Positions 49,712 through 62,788 of a DNA stretch of 64,000 nucleotides are shown here, one piece after another (position 1 is the first letter of the stretch; every line of letters begins with the position of its first letter). The notes beneath the pieces are model-generated. The model was given only the letters and a program-made list of their open reading frames with translations. It ran no database searches and was not told the DNA's origin. Source of the stretch: Scleropages formosus (Eukaryota; Chordata; Actinopteri; Osteoglossiformes; Osteoglossidae); the NCBI RefSeq assembly GCF_900964775.1, contig NC_041820.1, positions 4,839,001 to 4,903,000 of the forward strand, written 5' to 3'. Position numbers and translations under genes: made by a program.

Positions 49712-49900
49712 CCAAGGTAACATGTAATATGAAGTTTGTACGCTAAAGGTACTTACAGCGATTTACCCAGTTATGCAACTAGGTCATTTTTACTGTATCA
49801 CATCAGGGTAAATTCCTTGATTAAGGACAACAATCAGGGATTCAAACCCAGGCCCTTCTCTTAGCAAGATGACTGTTCTAACCATTGTGTCACTTGCTGA
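49712..49900 (-). mobile_element. tRNA-derived SINE, family A, diverged
   Basis: Reverse copy: 'GTACTTACAGCGATTTACCC', 'TTTTTACTGTATCACATCAG', 'GATTAAGGACAACAATCAGG', 'CTGTTCTAACCATTGTGTC'. Confidence 0.7.
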
Positions 49901-50462
49901 ATTTAAATGTATAATTACTTTTTGAGCCTATGTAATTAACACACCTCTGTAATTGACGAAAAGGTTTTAAATTTCTTTTCTAGAACCTATGCAGCAAGAT
50001 GAATAGTTGACAGCTTTCTGGCCCAGCATTCTTTTGGGCCCAGCATTCCTCTTGGGTTGATTGTTGAAGCTGGATCCAGGCCCACAGTATCAGTGTCTTG
50101 CTGAGCAGTGCAGTCTGTCAGTAAAGTCCAACATCAGGGTTCATTGACACACATGGTACTGAGAATGGAAACCAAGATCATTTTCTGTGCACCTCCAGTG
50201 TGATGTCATCGCTGCTGCATCTAATTTTGTGCAATAAGTGGTTGTGTCCAAATGGCCAAGGGAGTAGAGCTGTCCTGTTTTATCCCATGTGTGAACAAAC
50301 AAAAAACTGTCCAATATTTTTTGGGCTGTGAAAGTGGAAGAAAAGTGTTTCCGTATGGTTTACACCCCTTTTCCCATGCAAACAAATGTCTTTTTTTTTT
50401 CTTTTTTTTTCTTCAACCAGGAAGGGCTTGTTTTGTTTTGTAAAATTCTAGCTTGAAAGGGA

Positions 50463-50645
50463 ATAGCAGGTAATGCAGTGGTTAAAGATTTTACCCTGGA
50501 ACTTTAAAGTTACTAGTTGAAGTCCTGCTCCCATTTGGGGTCAAGGTACTTACCCTGGATTACTGCAGGAGATATACTTTGGTGTAAAAATAGGGTAAAT
50601 ACTTCATAACACTTATGGGGGGGGAACTGTTAAGCAATGAATTAA
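50463..50645 (+). mobile_element. tRNA-derived SINE, family A, diverged
   Basis: Forward copy: 'GCAGGTAATGCAGTGGTTAA', 'GTCAAGGTACTTACCCTGG', 'ATAGGGTAAATACTTCATAA'. Confidence 0.65.
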
Positions 50646-51237
50646 CAACCTGCTTTGCTATCATGAGCCATGTTTGAGTGGAAAGGTTTGCATGAGGTGA
50701 CACCATACACTGTTACTTACAGTATAATTTTAGTTGCATCATATTACTGCAATGTTCAAAAGCTCATTTTGAAAAGCTCCATTAATGTAGTGTATTACTA
50801 AAAACTGATTTTGATCTTTATCTGTTTGCTCAGCTCTTCTGAAGCATAATCTGTGGAAAAATACACACATGCACAGCTTCTGGCAGACTGACACAAATGT
50901 GTTGGGCAGGTTTGCTTGGGACATATTTATAAGGACAAGCTTGATGCTCTGAGAAGATACAGTTGGTTAATGTTCTTTTGTTTTACTCGGTGTTGTAAAG
51001 TGTTTTGTATTTTTTTCCTGACTTGGTTTTGTGGATTGATTATACAATGCTTTTTGTTTGATGCCTTAAAATCACAGTGAGATGTAACTTTCCTTATTAT
51101 GGAAAAATGGAAGTTGACATTTCCACCAGGTCCTACAGTTTCCTCCACTTCTGTCAGTCCATAACTGCCCAAATTTATGCATGTAGTATGATGTTCAGAG
51201 CTGTGTTTTTTTTTTTACACTCCAAAAGTCCCTTAGG

Positions 51238-51345
51238 GTTCGGGGGATTTGAATCCCTCTCCTTCTGTAGTACACTTCATAAGGTACAGGAAGAATACCA
51301 CACTATATAAATGGGTAAATTATGGTGAAGTAGGTTGTTGAACCT
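51238..51345 (+). mobile_element. Family A SINE fragment
   Basis: 'GGGGGATTTGAATCCCTC', 'CTTCTGTAGTACACTTCATA' and 'TATATAAATGGGTAAATTAT', with deletions inside. Confidence 0.55.
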
Positions 51346-52235
51346 ATAATTTGCCTTAGTTATCAACTCAGTAAAGGCTAAAGGGGCTCAGCCATCTGCA
51401 TGTCTCCACTGTGTCTGTAGGGGGTGGTCTTTACCACAGGATGTTTCTACAGACCTTCAAAATCCATTTGACCACTTACGATCTGCTCATGTTGTACCTG
51501 TTAATGAAGGCATATTGTGCAATATGTGAGTTAGCATAAGCAAAGCCTGACAGTGGTAAACAGGGTACAGACTCCGCCACTAGTGCAGGCACAGGCCCGG
51601 TCCGGTGGGCCCACACTTCAAAGGCAGTACTGCGAGTCGTAAAATCCACCTGCCGAGCACACTGAAGTCACAGTTTAGACGGAAGCCCCACCAGTAGGAT
51701 GTGAAACACATATAAGTTATTTTGGTTTTATAGAAAAAATGCTGCAAACATCCCCTTGTCTTCCAAGTAAATTAGAAATGTGGAAAAAAGGTTTTTTTTT
51801 TTTTTTCTTTTTTAAAACTAGAGACTCCAAAACCCTTAGACTCCCAAATCAACATCTGTTTCTTTGCCCTTGAAGTAAGAACCCATGTACATGGGTGGGT
51901 TCCTGGAGTGGTTGCCACGGCAATGGGGAGAAACACAGCTTTGCACATTGCAGCCAGACCTCACCTGCATATAAGTGTCAGGTTTGAATAATGGATGGAT
52001 ACAGTGAAAAACATGAACATTTAAAACATGTCTATGCTTGTGCACATTTCTGCTTCATCACAGCTCAGTACTGAGGATGAAGATTATGACCATTATCAAT
52101 AAAACAAAATAATAGTAAAATTAAAACAGACACTGAGGGACTACAAGAAGCACAAGAAAATGTCATAAAAAGAGGAAAAACAAGAAAACAATAAACGAGT
52201 TACAGTCATTATTATTGTAATGAATAATAATAATA

Positions 52236-52342
52236 ATGCTAGTTTTCTGTATAAACTGGAATAATTTCTTGTGAAATTACTTTAACATTTGTGCCATATG
52301 CTGTCTTTTCAGGAGCTTCCTTTTCTTAATTTCTTATTATAT
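52236..52342 (+). repeat. 107-base direct repeat, left copy
   Basis: From ATGCTAGTTTTCTGT through 'AATAATTTCTTGTGAAATTA' and 'TTTAACATTTGTGCCATATG' to TTATTATAT. The right copy at 53275-53389 differs by few substitutions and one 8-base insertion. Confidence 0.85.
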
Positions 52343-52374
52343 CACTATAATAATAATAAGAATAATAATAATAG

Positions 52375-52522
52375 CCTCACTGCTCGCGCTTACCTGGGAC
52401 TTTGGCTTACAATAGACTATTATTATTATTGTTATTGTTGCTGTTGTTAATATTATTATTAGTATTATTATTGTTACTAGTCTTTTCTAAGCCAAAGTAC
52501 GAATTAAGCGCGAGCAGTGAGG
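52375..52522. repeat. Imperfect 45-base inverted repeat with an ATT/TTG-rich loop
   Basis: The left arm 52375-52419 and right arm 52478-52522 are reverse complements. The outer 18 bases (CCTCACTGCTCGCGCTTA) match perfectly, then a 6-base mismatched block, then 11 perfect bases (ACTTTGGCTTA), then a mostly matched end. The 58-base loop is ATT/TTG repeats. Confidence 0.85.
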
Positions 52523-52880
52523 TCACCCCACACAGCGAGCGGTAATGGCAGAGGAACGCGGAGTGAAGGTGCACGGAGGCGCGCGCCGCAGGGCGGGAGG
52601 GGGGCCAGAGGTTGGGTGGGGTTGCGGGGGGGGGGAGGGGGTGTGGAGGGTACGGCTCCTCGCTCACCCATCGTAAGACCGGGGGAAGTCCCTCTTATTA
52701 AGGGTCGGACGGGGAGGAGGCGCTTCCCACTCGGACCGCGGCTCCTGTGGAGGACTCCTCTGCGCGCGCCGCCCGCCCGCCCGCCTCTCCGCCCGGCTCG
52801 TGCAGCGCCCGCGGGACTGCGACGCTCCTTTTTCACTGCTCTTTTTAAACAATTTGATCCTGCAGTCACATTTCCACAGG
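52500..52880 (+). promoter_or_regulatory. GC-rich island, probable col12a1 promoter and noncoding exon 1
   Basis: Very GC/CpG-rich block (including CGCGCGCCGCCCGCCCGCCC near 52763) set in AT-rich DNA, about 1 kb upstream of the col12a1 signal-peptide exon. That exon begins with an acceptor, so a noncoding first exon is needed. A donor-like CAG|GTTAGC at 52879/52880 could end it. The exact transcription start is unknown. Confidence 0.5.
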
Positions 52881-53274
52881 TTAGCATTCATCCTGAAATC
52901 GAATTAAACATTACCAATTTTACCTTTGACACTTAAAAAGAAGAAAAAAAAAACTTTTTCATATACTTTGAACTTAATCCGGGATTGGAAAGAATGCTTA
53001 AAATCTGCGCTTTTGTTCATTCTCAGGACACTTCACTGAAAAAAAATGAGGGGGTTTCTTTTGGAACCCAACTTTAAAATTTTCCTGAGTAATTTAAAGA
53101 CGTATTTTTAGGCTATTGCATTCATTGCACTGGGCTCTGCATCTGTGTAAACTTGTCGTTAAAAAGTTTGATTGTTATTTAAATTATAAAAAGTCGGAAA
53201 AGACTTTCACTTTAAAATTTTTTCTCTAAGATTGGTTTCTGTATGTGGGCTTATATTTATTTTATGGGTCTGAA

Positions 53275-53389
53275 ATGCTAGTTTTCTGTAAAAACTGGAA
53301 TAATTTCTTGTGAAATTAGACAAATACTTTAACATTTGTGCCATATGATGTTTTTACAGGAGCTTATTTTTCTTCATTTTTTATTATAT
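53275..53389 (+). repeat. 107-base direct repeat, right copy
   Basis: Partner of 52236-52342, offset 1039 bases. It starts with the same ATGCTAGTTTTCTGT and ends TTATTATAT. Confidence 0.85.
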
Positions 53390-53866
53390 ATTTCAGACGA
53401 CCCTATAAAATCACCGTATAATCATTTTGCGCTAATTTCGTATTAATTCGTGTTCCATTATTTTCAAAAGCACAGATTTATTCCACGCCTTGTAAGGCTT
53501 TCGAGCCGCTCGCCACTTGGGAAGTATCTCTGGAATTCCTCGAGCGCTCAAATCGTGCCATCAACACCAGGGGTCGCTATTGTGCCGCTGAAATGGACTC
53601 ATGTACCTCGTGTCCTTCAATTGCATACGAACCTGCATAAACCTCACTCCTTTTGGCATTGGAATGCTTTTATAATTTTTAACAGGAATGTGCGTTCACA
53701 ATGTCCTCTTAAACTCTAATGGAAAATAAGTTTAATTCCACCCGTTTTCCACTGACTGTGGAGTCTCGGGTGGCCTTTAGCCTGTAGACCCTCAATGGTT
53801 AATGCCCCGTGCTCTTTTTGCAGACCCGTCCATGTACTGCTGAGAAGGCTGGAGGCTCAAAGGCTG

Positions 53867-56800
53867 ATGGTCTACAAGATGAAGATGAAGCTGTGGATGG
53901 CAGTGGCTGCTCTCCTTGCAGCGCTCGTGTCGTCTGTGGAGGCTCAAGGTACCTCCTGATCCCTCCCTCGTCTTGCTCTCTTTTCCTCTCTTTCGTCCTC
54001 AGTTCCTGCATTACCTGTAATATTAATTAAAATTCTTTAATTAATCATACGTTATCTTACTTTCCTTTTTTGGTTTCTGATTTGTACAATTCTGAAAAAT
54101 GAAAAAGCTTCATTTTCTCATTATTGCTAGTTAAGTATAAATGTTACTGAGCAATAAAACATTACCTTTGGCTTTAGGTTAATAAACAATACAGAATCAT
54201 GAATATGTGCATTTCACTCATGTGGTTTGTCACTTTTTTTAAATTGCATCTGTTTTAAAACCTGTTTTAAATGTGTTTGACGGATTATTCTTTGAGTTCA
54301 TTAACTTACACAGCTTATGATTTAAATGTACACATACCTTTGTAAGGTGCTTTTTATTTTGGAATTTTGCACTGTAAAGTATGAAATTTGTCTTTTAAAA
54401 TGTTGTTGCAAAGTGTGGGCTTTGTTAATGAAAAGAGCAGAGTTCAGGTATGCAAGCACCGGCCGTCCGTCCATCCATTCATCCGTCCCACCTCTTGAGA
54501 GGGCGTTTTCAAAAGCTGTAACGTTTTTATAGAGATCTGTAGCCTCCTCCTCCTGCTTTACTGACATTTTCAACATCCGAATCCATGTGAGGCGTGAGGT
54601 TTTCAAACTTCGCAGAACCCCACGAGTTTCGTATGTGGGGAATGTACTTGAAACCCTCTTTCAAGGCCGTCATCAAAAAGCCCTGGGATGTAACATGTCA
54701 GTATCTACTGCTGCTGCAGTCTGTTGCTGGACAGTGTTTAAAGTCCTCGACTAGTATTAAATCTGGGACTTTTAAAATTACATGTGCATCTAGAATTTCT
54801 GCTTTAAATCTGCTTGTTTATTCAAAATTGATATTACAGAATAATTTAATATTTTTAGTCAGCAAAAAAAAATCACTAAAAATTAGACTTGGATCTACAG
54901 TACCAGCAAAACAGATGTACATTAAAGTATATATATGACGTATCTACATTTTAATAGATGCCATTTACCGTGATACATAAATTCTTCTAACAAAAGTAAT
55001 CATTATTTTATTTTTCAGTATTTTGTTTTAATTTTCATGCATTTCAAATGTTTCCTTTAAAAGGAATATAAAACTCACCATATAAAAGTGTCAGGGAAAA
55101 AGTTACATTCATGTTGTGAATTTATTAACACATTTAAGAAAATAAAGTCACAAAGTCCATTTTCTCTCATTGGTTTAAATTTTTTGTTAATGTTATTTAT
55201 ATTATACTGTTTTTTCTAACATTAAACATAATGCAAAAAGCACATAAAATTGGTGGTACATTATTTAAATAAATAATCACATAATATAATTATATATAAT
55301 AATGTAGTTAAAGTTTTTCTGGAATCATAAAAATGCATTCCATACCATTAAAAAATTCAACTTATAATTCCGCTGCTAATGTAAGGAAATATTTCAGAAA
55401 CTTGGGACATCAGACAAAATAACTGAATGGACATTTAACATCCTTCCCATATATCTCCTTTAATGGCTTGGAGAGATGTAATGCGACAATCATAAATTAT
55501 GCGGTTTCTTCAGAGGCCAGAAATAGAGGAGCCCCTTCAGGCTTCTGCTGGCCTCCCCGAGGAGCGCAGCGCAGCGCCGCCGTTCGCCCGGGAAGCCCGG
55601 CTGTGCAGAAACGCTCGGTGTCAGCACATGTCGAGGAATTGCTCGGGCATCTGGTGCGTGTCTGCAGGAGACGGGAGCCTCCCTGCGGGGGCCAGAGGTC
55701 GCTAACACTGAACAGGACTGTCACAGTGCAGAGAGATGGGGGGGGCGTTCCCCTGGGCTCTCAGCTGTCAGGGTTCAGGACGCTTCTGGGAATAATATCA
55801 TCTTTACGTTGACAGGTCTCGCGTCCCCCAAGAGCTATATGTGGCGTTTCCATTTTCCTCAGTGAATTTGCATAAAAACCATGAGACGCTGCGTCGAATA
55901 AAAAAAAAAAATCAAACATAAAAACTAATTAAAAAAAAAAATTGTGTAGGATGCTTTGGGTAAAAGTGCATCTCCAGCAACCGAGCAAATAAATGAGAAA
56001 GAAACTCGTTTGCGCTTTAAGAATCATCCCCTGGTGTTAGATTTCGCCTCGTCCTCGATGCCATTTTTGCGAGCCGGTCAAAAGTGTGACCGGCGAAGAC
56101 TTCCCCTCCCGCGGTGGGTTTGATTTGGACGAGGCAAGGGAGCAAGCGCCGCGCCCTCGGCTTGGTGCCCCAGGTTGGTGCTCCTCCTTTGCCCTGCACA
56201 GATGACGCTTGCGCTCAGGTCATTTTGTTGTTGTCTGTCTGTGCGCTACATGCGTCCTCGGCTCTGGCTTCTCAACACTATTTTACGATGATATTCTTGC
56301 CTCCCGTTCCCCGGTGTCACCCACTGCTTGCATGTCCGGCTGGGGTCCACACCTCCCACCAGGAACAGGAGGGGGTCTTACTTTCCCTTCCTCCGCAAGC
56401 CTTTTCCTTCTCGCTGATCATAACCTCATGTTAATTTTTTTTTTTAGCAAAACCAGGTGCTCCAAATGCCATAAAAAGCTATTTTTTTGCTCATCCTTTT
56501 TGCAAAGTGCATGCCAAAATCACATCATCTTTCTACAAGCTATAATAATTCAGCAATGATATGTACTATTTAAAAAGTACAATACAATACACTGTACATC
56601 ATAGTAGCCGACAGCATATGATTCATTTATTAGCCCAAGGATTTATTATTGGATTGATAAATATGAATGCATGAAAAGTAAATGAATGTACGCATGTGTC
56701 CCATCCGGATCACCTTCTCCCCACGTCTATATTCTGTCTCATCATCTTTCTTTGAGGCTTCGTCGTATTGCAGCTGAACACATGACTAATGAAAAGACCA

Positions 56801-59800
56801 TTTGTGAGGTCTTTGCTCTTAACATCTTTCACGGCTGAACTTTCACTGCAGGTATGTAAGTAACACTGGAAAATGGTGTTTTTTTTTTTACCATGTAGTC
56901 CATAACTAACATTAGCATTTAAGGTCGAACTCACCCATCTATGGAAAACCAGACTGGAGCAAAAAAGCACGTCTAATGACCCCGAAACAAGAATATCATT
57001 CTAAAATATGTTAATGATCTCCATGTGTGGTCTTTGTGCATGAGACTGTGACATCCGGCTCCCTGCGGACGCTGCGTTTTCGTCGGACTGACATCGCCAT
57101 TGCTGTTTTTGTTCATCGACTATTTTTTTTTCCGTTTTTGTTGTTGTCGTTAATGGCATTTTCCTCTGTACTTCAACTGTCTCACCATTCGACTTGTGCA
57201 AACCGTTCACACCATCATCCCATGCCATCCTTGTGCGTACTGCTGAGAGTGGAAAAGAAACTACACAAGAGTCTCACGTGACATATTGTGTATTCTTTTA
57301 TGAGGTTTGCAATGGATGTGTGTTTTTGACTGTCATACTAAACTCGTGTGTCGATATATGTATATATACTTTGTATATATGACATATGGCGACAGCCTCT
57401 TCCTGCCATCACCGCAGAACAATCTGGCTACACCATGAGTCCATTGTATAATCAATAACCGGGAATGACAATATTGTGTATTTTTGTCTTCTTTTGATCC
57501 ATCACCATCTCATGAGAGCAATGACTGGGGGCTTGTTGGGCATGCACTGTGTCAACTGCATTCAGCATGTTTGGTATGGTTTATACTCAACGGTTTCGCC
57601 TGTGGAGGTTCTATGTGGAGATGACATGTCCGCGCTGTTTTCCCGACCTCCTTTGTGCTTGAGCTGCAGATCCTGGATGCGCGGTTCGGCAGCTCAAACA
57701 GATGTCATTTTGCTCCAAAATGGCGTCTTTCGTCTGTTTAATATTTTTTTTGTTTGTTTTTGTTTTTTTTAATTTATTATTTATTTTTTTTACATTGCCT
57801 TTGTCGCTGTGGTGTCGGCTCTGCGCTGTCCCTCCAACCATGGACCTATTAAAGTGTCTGTCTTTGGGACAGCAGTGCCATGCTATGCTTTCAGTTTTTT
57901 AATAATTTTACCATTTTCCACTTAATTTTATTTCCCATTGTGGGCATTAACATTGGTACTCTCTTGTTCGCAGTTCAACCCCCCACAGATTTGAAATTTA
58001 ATATTCTAAATGAGAACACAGTAGAGATGTCATGGAGAAAGCCTGCCACACAGATAGAGGGCTACAGAATACAAGTGATGTCAGAGACAGGTGAGTTCTA
58101 ACCCTAACCCAACCCTAACCCTAAATAAACTGCCCTGAGCCTTCAGGTCTCTGGAAATGAACAATAATTACAAAAAGGCCTATTGCTGATGTACTGAGTC
58201 CAAAACATTTTGGCGACACACCATTGCAGTGCTTTCAGTACCAGCTGCCAAACAGAGCATGCAGAATCTTCTGGAATTTGCTCAGGATTTCAGTAGCATC
58301 AGGTCACACGTACTTGTTTATTCCATTTATTTCCAAGATGGGCACTTCAGGGGTATCCACCAGAGAGCAAGCTTGAGCTATGCCTTTAAAACGTGTCTCC
58401 GAATGGGTCTTACCTAATGTTACTTTGTCTCTGTTGTGCAGACGAACCTGTCAGAGAACTAAACTTACCAGCCTCGGCTTCAAAAACATCCATCACAAAT
58501 TTGACTCCTGATCTGGATTATGTAGTTACAATAAACTCATATTATGGATCAGAGGAGAGCATTCCCATCTTTGGCCAACTCACAAGTAAGTGCACTCTTG
58601 GCAGTTCGAATCATATCTCGTGCTTAACATTAAAAGAGACTCAATGGTTTTTAATAAAGTTTTGCTTTTTCATTGACTGAGTTGAGAAAGAGGATGAATC
58701 CTTTGAACCAGGTAATTTATCTCTTGGAATAGCCAATGACATGATTTTCTCTCTTTGCAATCACTTTTTGATGGTGCCCAGACCAGAGTTATAGTCGCCG
58801 ATTAATGCGGGACACTAGGAAGAGATGATGCAAATTCAGTGACAGTTTGGAAGTCAGTTTGTGAAGAGTAAATTTGCAACCAGTTTTATGTTAGTAGAAT
58901 AGTTGCATAAGCAGCAGAGTGAATCATGGTACATGTCTTTTTTACCTGACACCAGAACAAAATCATGACACGGGAACATAGGATACTAATGAAATCCAAG
59001 ACAAGGGTATAAGGTTGTAATATTCAGCAAGAGTGGTTATGTAGCACTGTTCAGGAGCTTCTTAAAGGTCACCAAATATTACAACATCCATGGAATTATG
59101 ATGAGAGTTGTAATGCAGATGAAATGTTAACTGTTCTAGGGGAAAGAATTTAGATTGCCAAGTCAACAAGATATTTTTGGAGGGAATTTCTGGCGTGAAC
59201 CGTTCCAGCAGGACATGATAAATGTCTATTACACAGTTCTTGTGGTTTATATTCTTTATCAGGGACATGTAATGAGTGTGTGATGGGGAGCGGGGTGTAG
59301 ATTTGTTCTCACTTAGACTGGTGTTCTGAATAACTTCACATTTGTTTGCATTTTAGTTCAGTCTGGTCTCAATGCGACACGGAAGCCCCAGGTGACCGAT
59401 GCCCCTCGTAAGTGAATTTTCCACTCTGCTAACCACCAAGTGTTCAGGTCTGTCATAGCTTTCGTAATGTTTGCCAGTCGTGGAGGCTAATTCCTCCCAT
59501 CTTCGTAGGAGGAAAGGGTCCATGTGACAAAAATGCAAGTTAGGGACAGTAGTGGAGGGTTTCGTCATGGTTTGCGAAATGCCGGTGATGTGTACACACA
59601 CTCTTAACACCCAAAGGAATCCACGTCTGCAGCTGCTGCTCTAGTGTTCATGTTCTGGATGTAGCAGATGGGATGAGATCTTTCCCAGAGAGAGGTGCCT
59701 CCCTTTGAGTTAGAGCAAAGTGACAAGTGTCAGATTCTCAAAACGCTTCAGTTAGGTCAACACTCCGAATCCTCTCACAGTTTTCATTTCTTTCTATTTA

Positions 59801-62701
59801 ATGCTTAAGGGGGAAAATATAACTATGTTACAATGTGAAAGAAGACTACTTTAGAAAATGTTACACTTTAAGAAGGGGAGTAGATGTTTCAAATGACCAT
59901 TTTTATTAAAACATTCACAGATGAACTTGCAGTCTTCATCTGAGCAGGTGTAGGGATAGGAATGTATCCCTAATGTAAAACACCAACCCCTGTCCTCTCC
60001 CAGAATGCTCTGTCAGCGCCGTTGCAGACTTGGTCTTCCTGGTTGATGGCTCTTGGAGCGTAGGGAGGGAGAACTTCAAGTTCATCCGCAGCTTCATCAA
60101 TGCCATGGCGGGGGCCTTTGACATTGGCGAAGACAAGACTAGGGTGGGTGTGGTGCAGTACAGCACAGACACCCGCACCGAATTCAACCTGAACCAGTAC
60201 AACAGACGGGGAGACGTCCTACGAGCCATAAACTCTCTGCCTTACAAGGGAGGAAACACCATGACAGGTTAGCTAATGGCATCAGCAAAATACAGTGGCA
60301 ATCTTTTATACTCACAGCTCAGTTTTTGTTAATGCATGGTGCTTTAAGGTGGAAGTCGAAGATAAAGTAAATGTTCACAGAAATTGGCTAAAGATTCAAT
60401 AATTTCAGTAATTTAGTCAACGATAAGATGTACTGGTCAACAAAGTATCTTAACTTATGACCTTGACCTTCAGTCTGAGACATTCTTACTTTGCAGGCTC
60501 TTCTTAATTCCTCAGAATCTACTTTGTGGTCTGCAGACTAGTTATTGCCTATTCTTAAAACCTGGTTTAAATGTGATCCCTGTGAAATTCAGCAAGGAAT
60601 AAACTTGTAATGTTATATAATGTCTTATACCAATTTTATTTTTAGGGTTAGTATCATTACATCTGGTGATATTTTGCCAGATGGCAGATAAATTCCATAA
60701 ATGATTCATGGAATGTGAAACACAATACTCAATGTTCTGCAGGTGATGCCATTGAATACTTAATCCAAAACACTTTTACGGAGGCGGCCGGAGCCAGGAA
60801 GACCTTTCCCAAGGTGGCCATGATCATCACAGATGGGAAGTCTCAAGACCCAGTGGAAGAACCTGCCAGAAAGCTCAGGAACATTGGGGTTGAGGTTTTT
60901 GTTCTTGGTATGAGGGCGTACTTGCTGGTGATCTGCATGACTTTCTCTCTTGAAGCCCACTACCATGTCTCAGTCATGTTTTTGTATAACATGGACTGTT
61001 TTCGACTTGTGTCCCATGACAGGCATCAAGGGAGCAGATGAAGATGAGCTGAAACAAATAGCATCTACTCCTTACAACAGCCATGTCTATAATGTGCCAA
61101 ACTTTGACTTGATCAAGGGAGTCCAGGAGCGAATCATTGATGAAGTGTGTTTTGGTGTGGAAGACCAACTTGCTTCGCTTATTAGCGGAGAGGAAGGTAG
61201 GAACTTTTTCCGTAATGTGCTTGGCTGGAGATGGGAAGGAACACAGGCTAACCCCTAAGTTGATCCCTTGAGGGCCATCAGTGCAGTAAAGAGGTTTTCA
61301 TTTTTCATTTCAATCCACAGTGATCGAGCCGGCCTCAAACCTGCAAGTGACAGAGATGTCATCCAAGTCCATGCGAGTGACGTGGGCTGCATCCACTGGG
61401 GAAGTCACAGGGTACAAGCTCCAACTTGTACCCATGATGGCTGGGATAAAGAGGCAGGAGCTGTACCTGGGACCTACCCAGACCTCATTGAATGTCAGGG
61501 ACCTGTCCCCAGACACGGTGTATGAGATCAGTCTGTTTGCCCTGAAGGGTCTGACACCCAGCGAACCCATCATGACCACTGAGAAGACACAACCAGTCAA
61601 GGTGTCTCTGGGTGAGCATCTCAAGTGGCTTGCTGGCAGTAGCCTCCATTGAAGACCAAGTGGCTTTCACTTCACATCTCCCCTTTCATTCCTTATGTTT
61701 CTACACTGTTTTACACTATCAAGTATATACATCTAGACGAACGGGTAAGGGATCATGGTCCTCAAATGCTGTCTGATGCGGTACTTTTCTTTCCGGCTGA
61801 GAACTAATATCCTTCAACTAGGATTTTTTGACTAATTTTATGACATAGTTACAAGTCATACTGAACTAAGCAGTCTAGTTAAGAACTCACCATCCTTTTC
61901 TCAACATGTCACACCATACTAAGTTTAAGAGAAAGGATAAAGACCACAATGCACCTGATCTGGATAAATAGAACTTTTTGCACTGATTTAAAGCAGTAAA
62001 AGAAACATCAAAGGCTTTATTTTTGCATATGTGCTAACAAACAATATTTCCATAGCTGGCTTTCATCTTTCATATTCTGTCTTCTTCTCCTCACTCAGAA
62101 TGCTCTCTTGGAGTGGATGTCCAAGCAGATGTTGTCCTCCTGGTTGATGGCTCTTACAGTATAGGATTAGCCAACTTTGCCAAAGTCAGGGCTTTCCTGG
62201 AAGTGCTGGTCAACTCGTTTGACATTGGACCCACTAAGGTCCAGATCAGCTTAGTCCAGTATAGCAGGGACCCTCACACGGAGTTTGCCTTGAACACGCA
62301 CCATGACAAGAACACAGTGATAAAGGCGGTGAGGACCTTCCCCTACCGGGGTGGTTCCACCAACACAGGCAAGGCCATGACTTATGTGAGAGAGAAGATC
62401 TTTGTGGCCTCCAGAGGAGCCCGTGCCAATGTGCCACGGGTTATGATCCTCATCACTGATGGAAAGTCGTCGGATGCGTTCAAGATCCCAGCTGAAAACC
62501 TGAGGAACTTGGATGTGGAGATCTTCGCTGTGGGTGTCAAGGATGCTGTCCGCTCAGAATTGGAAGCTATCGCCAATTCACCAGCTGATACACATGTCTA
62601 CACAGTGGAGGATTTTGATGCTTTCCAGAGGATATCTAAGGAGCTTACTCAGTCCATCTGCCTGAGGATTGAGCAGGAGCTCCTCAACATTCAACTGAGA
62701 A
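53867..62701 (+). CDS. col12a1: Collagen alpha-1(XII) chain, N-terminal part (9 exons); gene continues past the window
   Basis: FACIT collagen of the extracellular matrix that decorates collagen I fibrils in tendon, fascia and muscle. Exons: 53867-53948 (its acceptor is at 53823), 57974-58090, 58442-58585, 59357-59407, 60004-60267, 60743-60907, 61023-61196, 61321-61611, 62099-62701. Every junction is phase 1, as expected for shuffled FN3/vWA modules. About 630 residues are present. Order: signal peptide (core [12 protein letters not shown], end VEAQ), FN3-1 (28-114, [19 protein letters not shown]), a short linker, vWA1 (132 to about 325, MIDAS D146-G-S-W-S), FN3-2 (333-429), vWA2 (430 to about 620, MIDAS D446-G-S-Y-S, then [13 protein letters not shown] and [14 protein letters not shown]). 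The start at 53867 is chosen as first in-frame ATG; 53879 is the alternative. Human col12a1 is about 3000 residues, so most of the gene is missing on the right. Confidence 0.95.
53949..57973 (+). other. col12a1 intron after the signal-peptide exon (4.0 kb)
   Basis: AT-rich, with homopolymer runs and a GC-richer patch around 55540-55760. No exon or SINE of the local families was recognised. Long first introns of collagens often carry enhancers, but nothing specific can be named. Confidence 0.7.
58102..58122. repeat. Short interstitial telomere-like repeat
   Basis: CCCTAACCC, AACCCTAACCCTAA: about 3-4 degenerate CCCTAA units, starting 11 bases inside the donor of the second col12a1 coding exon. 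Confidence 0.65.
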
Positions 62702-62788
62702 GTAAGTGTTTTTTTAAAGATGTTCCAGAAGAGATTTGCATCTTATAATTTTTTTTTTCTGGATTAGTGTGTTAACATAGTGGTAAGA

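Larger units (their letters stand above)
49560..52235. other. Intergenic region between cox7a2 and col12a1
   Basis: About 2.7 kb with no recognisable exon. It contains three family A SINE pieces (49712-49900, 50463-50645, 51238-51345) and several T-rich homopolymers (50391-50409, 51208-51217, 51791-51805). Confidence 0.7.

Noticed and set aside
52236-53389. LTR element defined by the 107-base direct repeats
   Set aside because: The repeats are too short, lack TG...CA ends, and the interior is a GC-rich promoter-like island with no retroelement coding sequence or primer-binding site.
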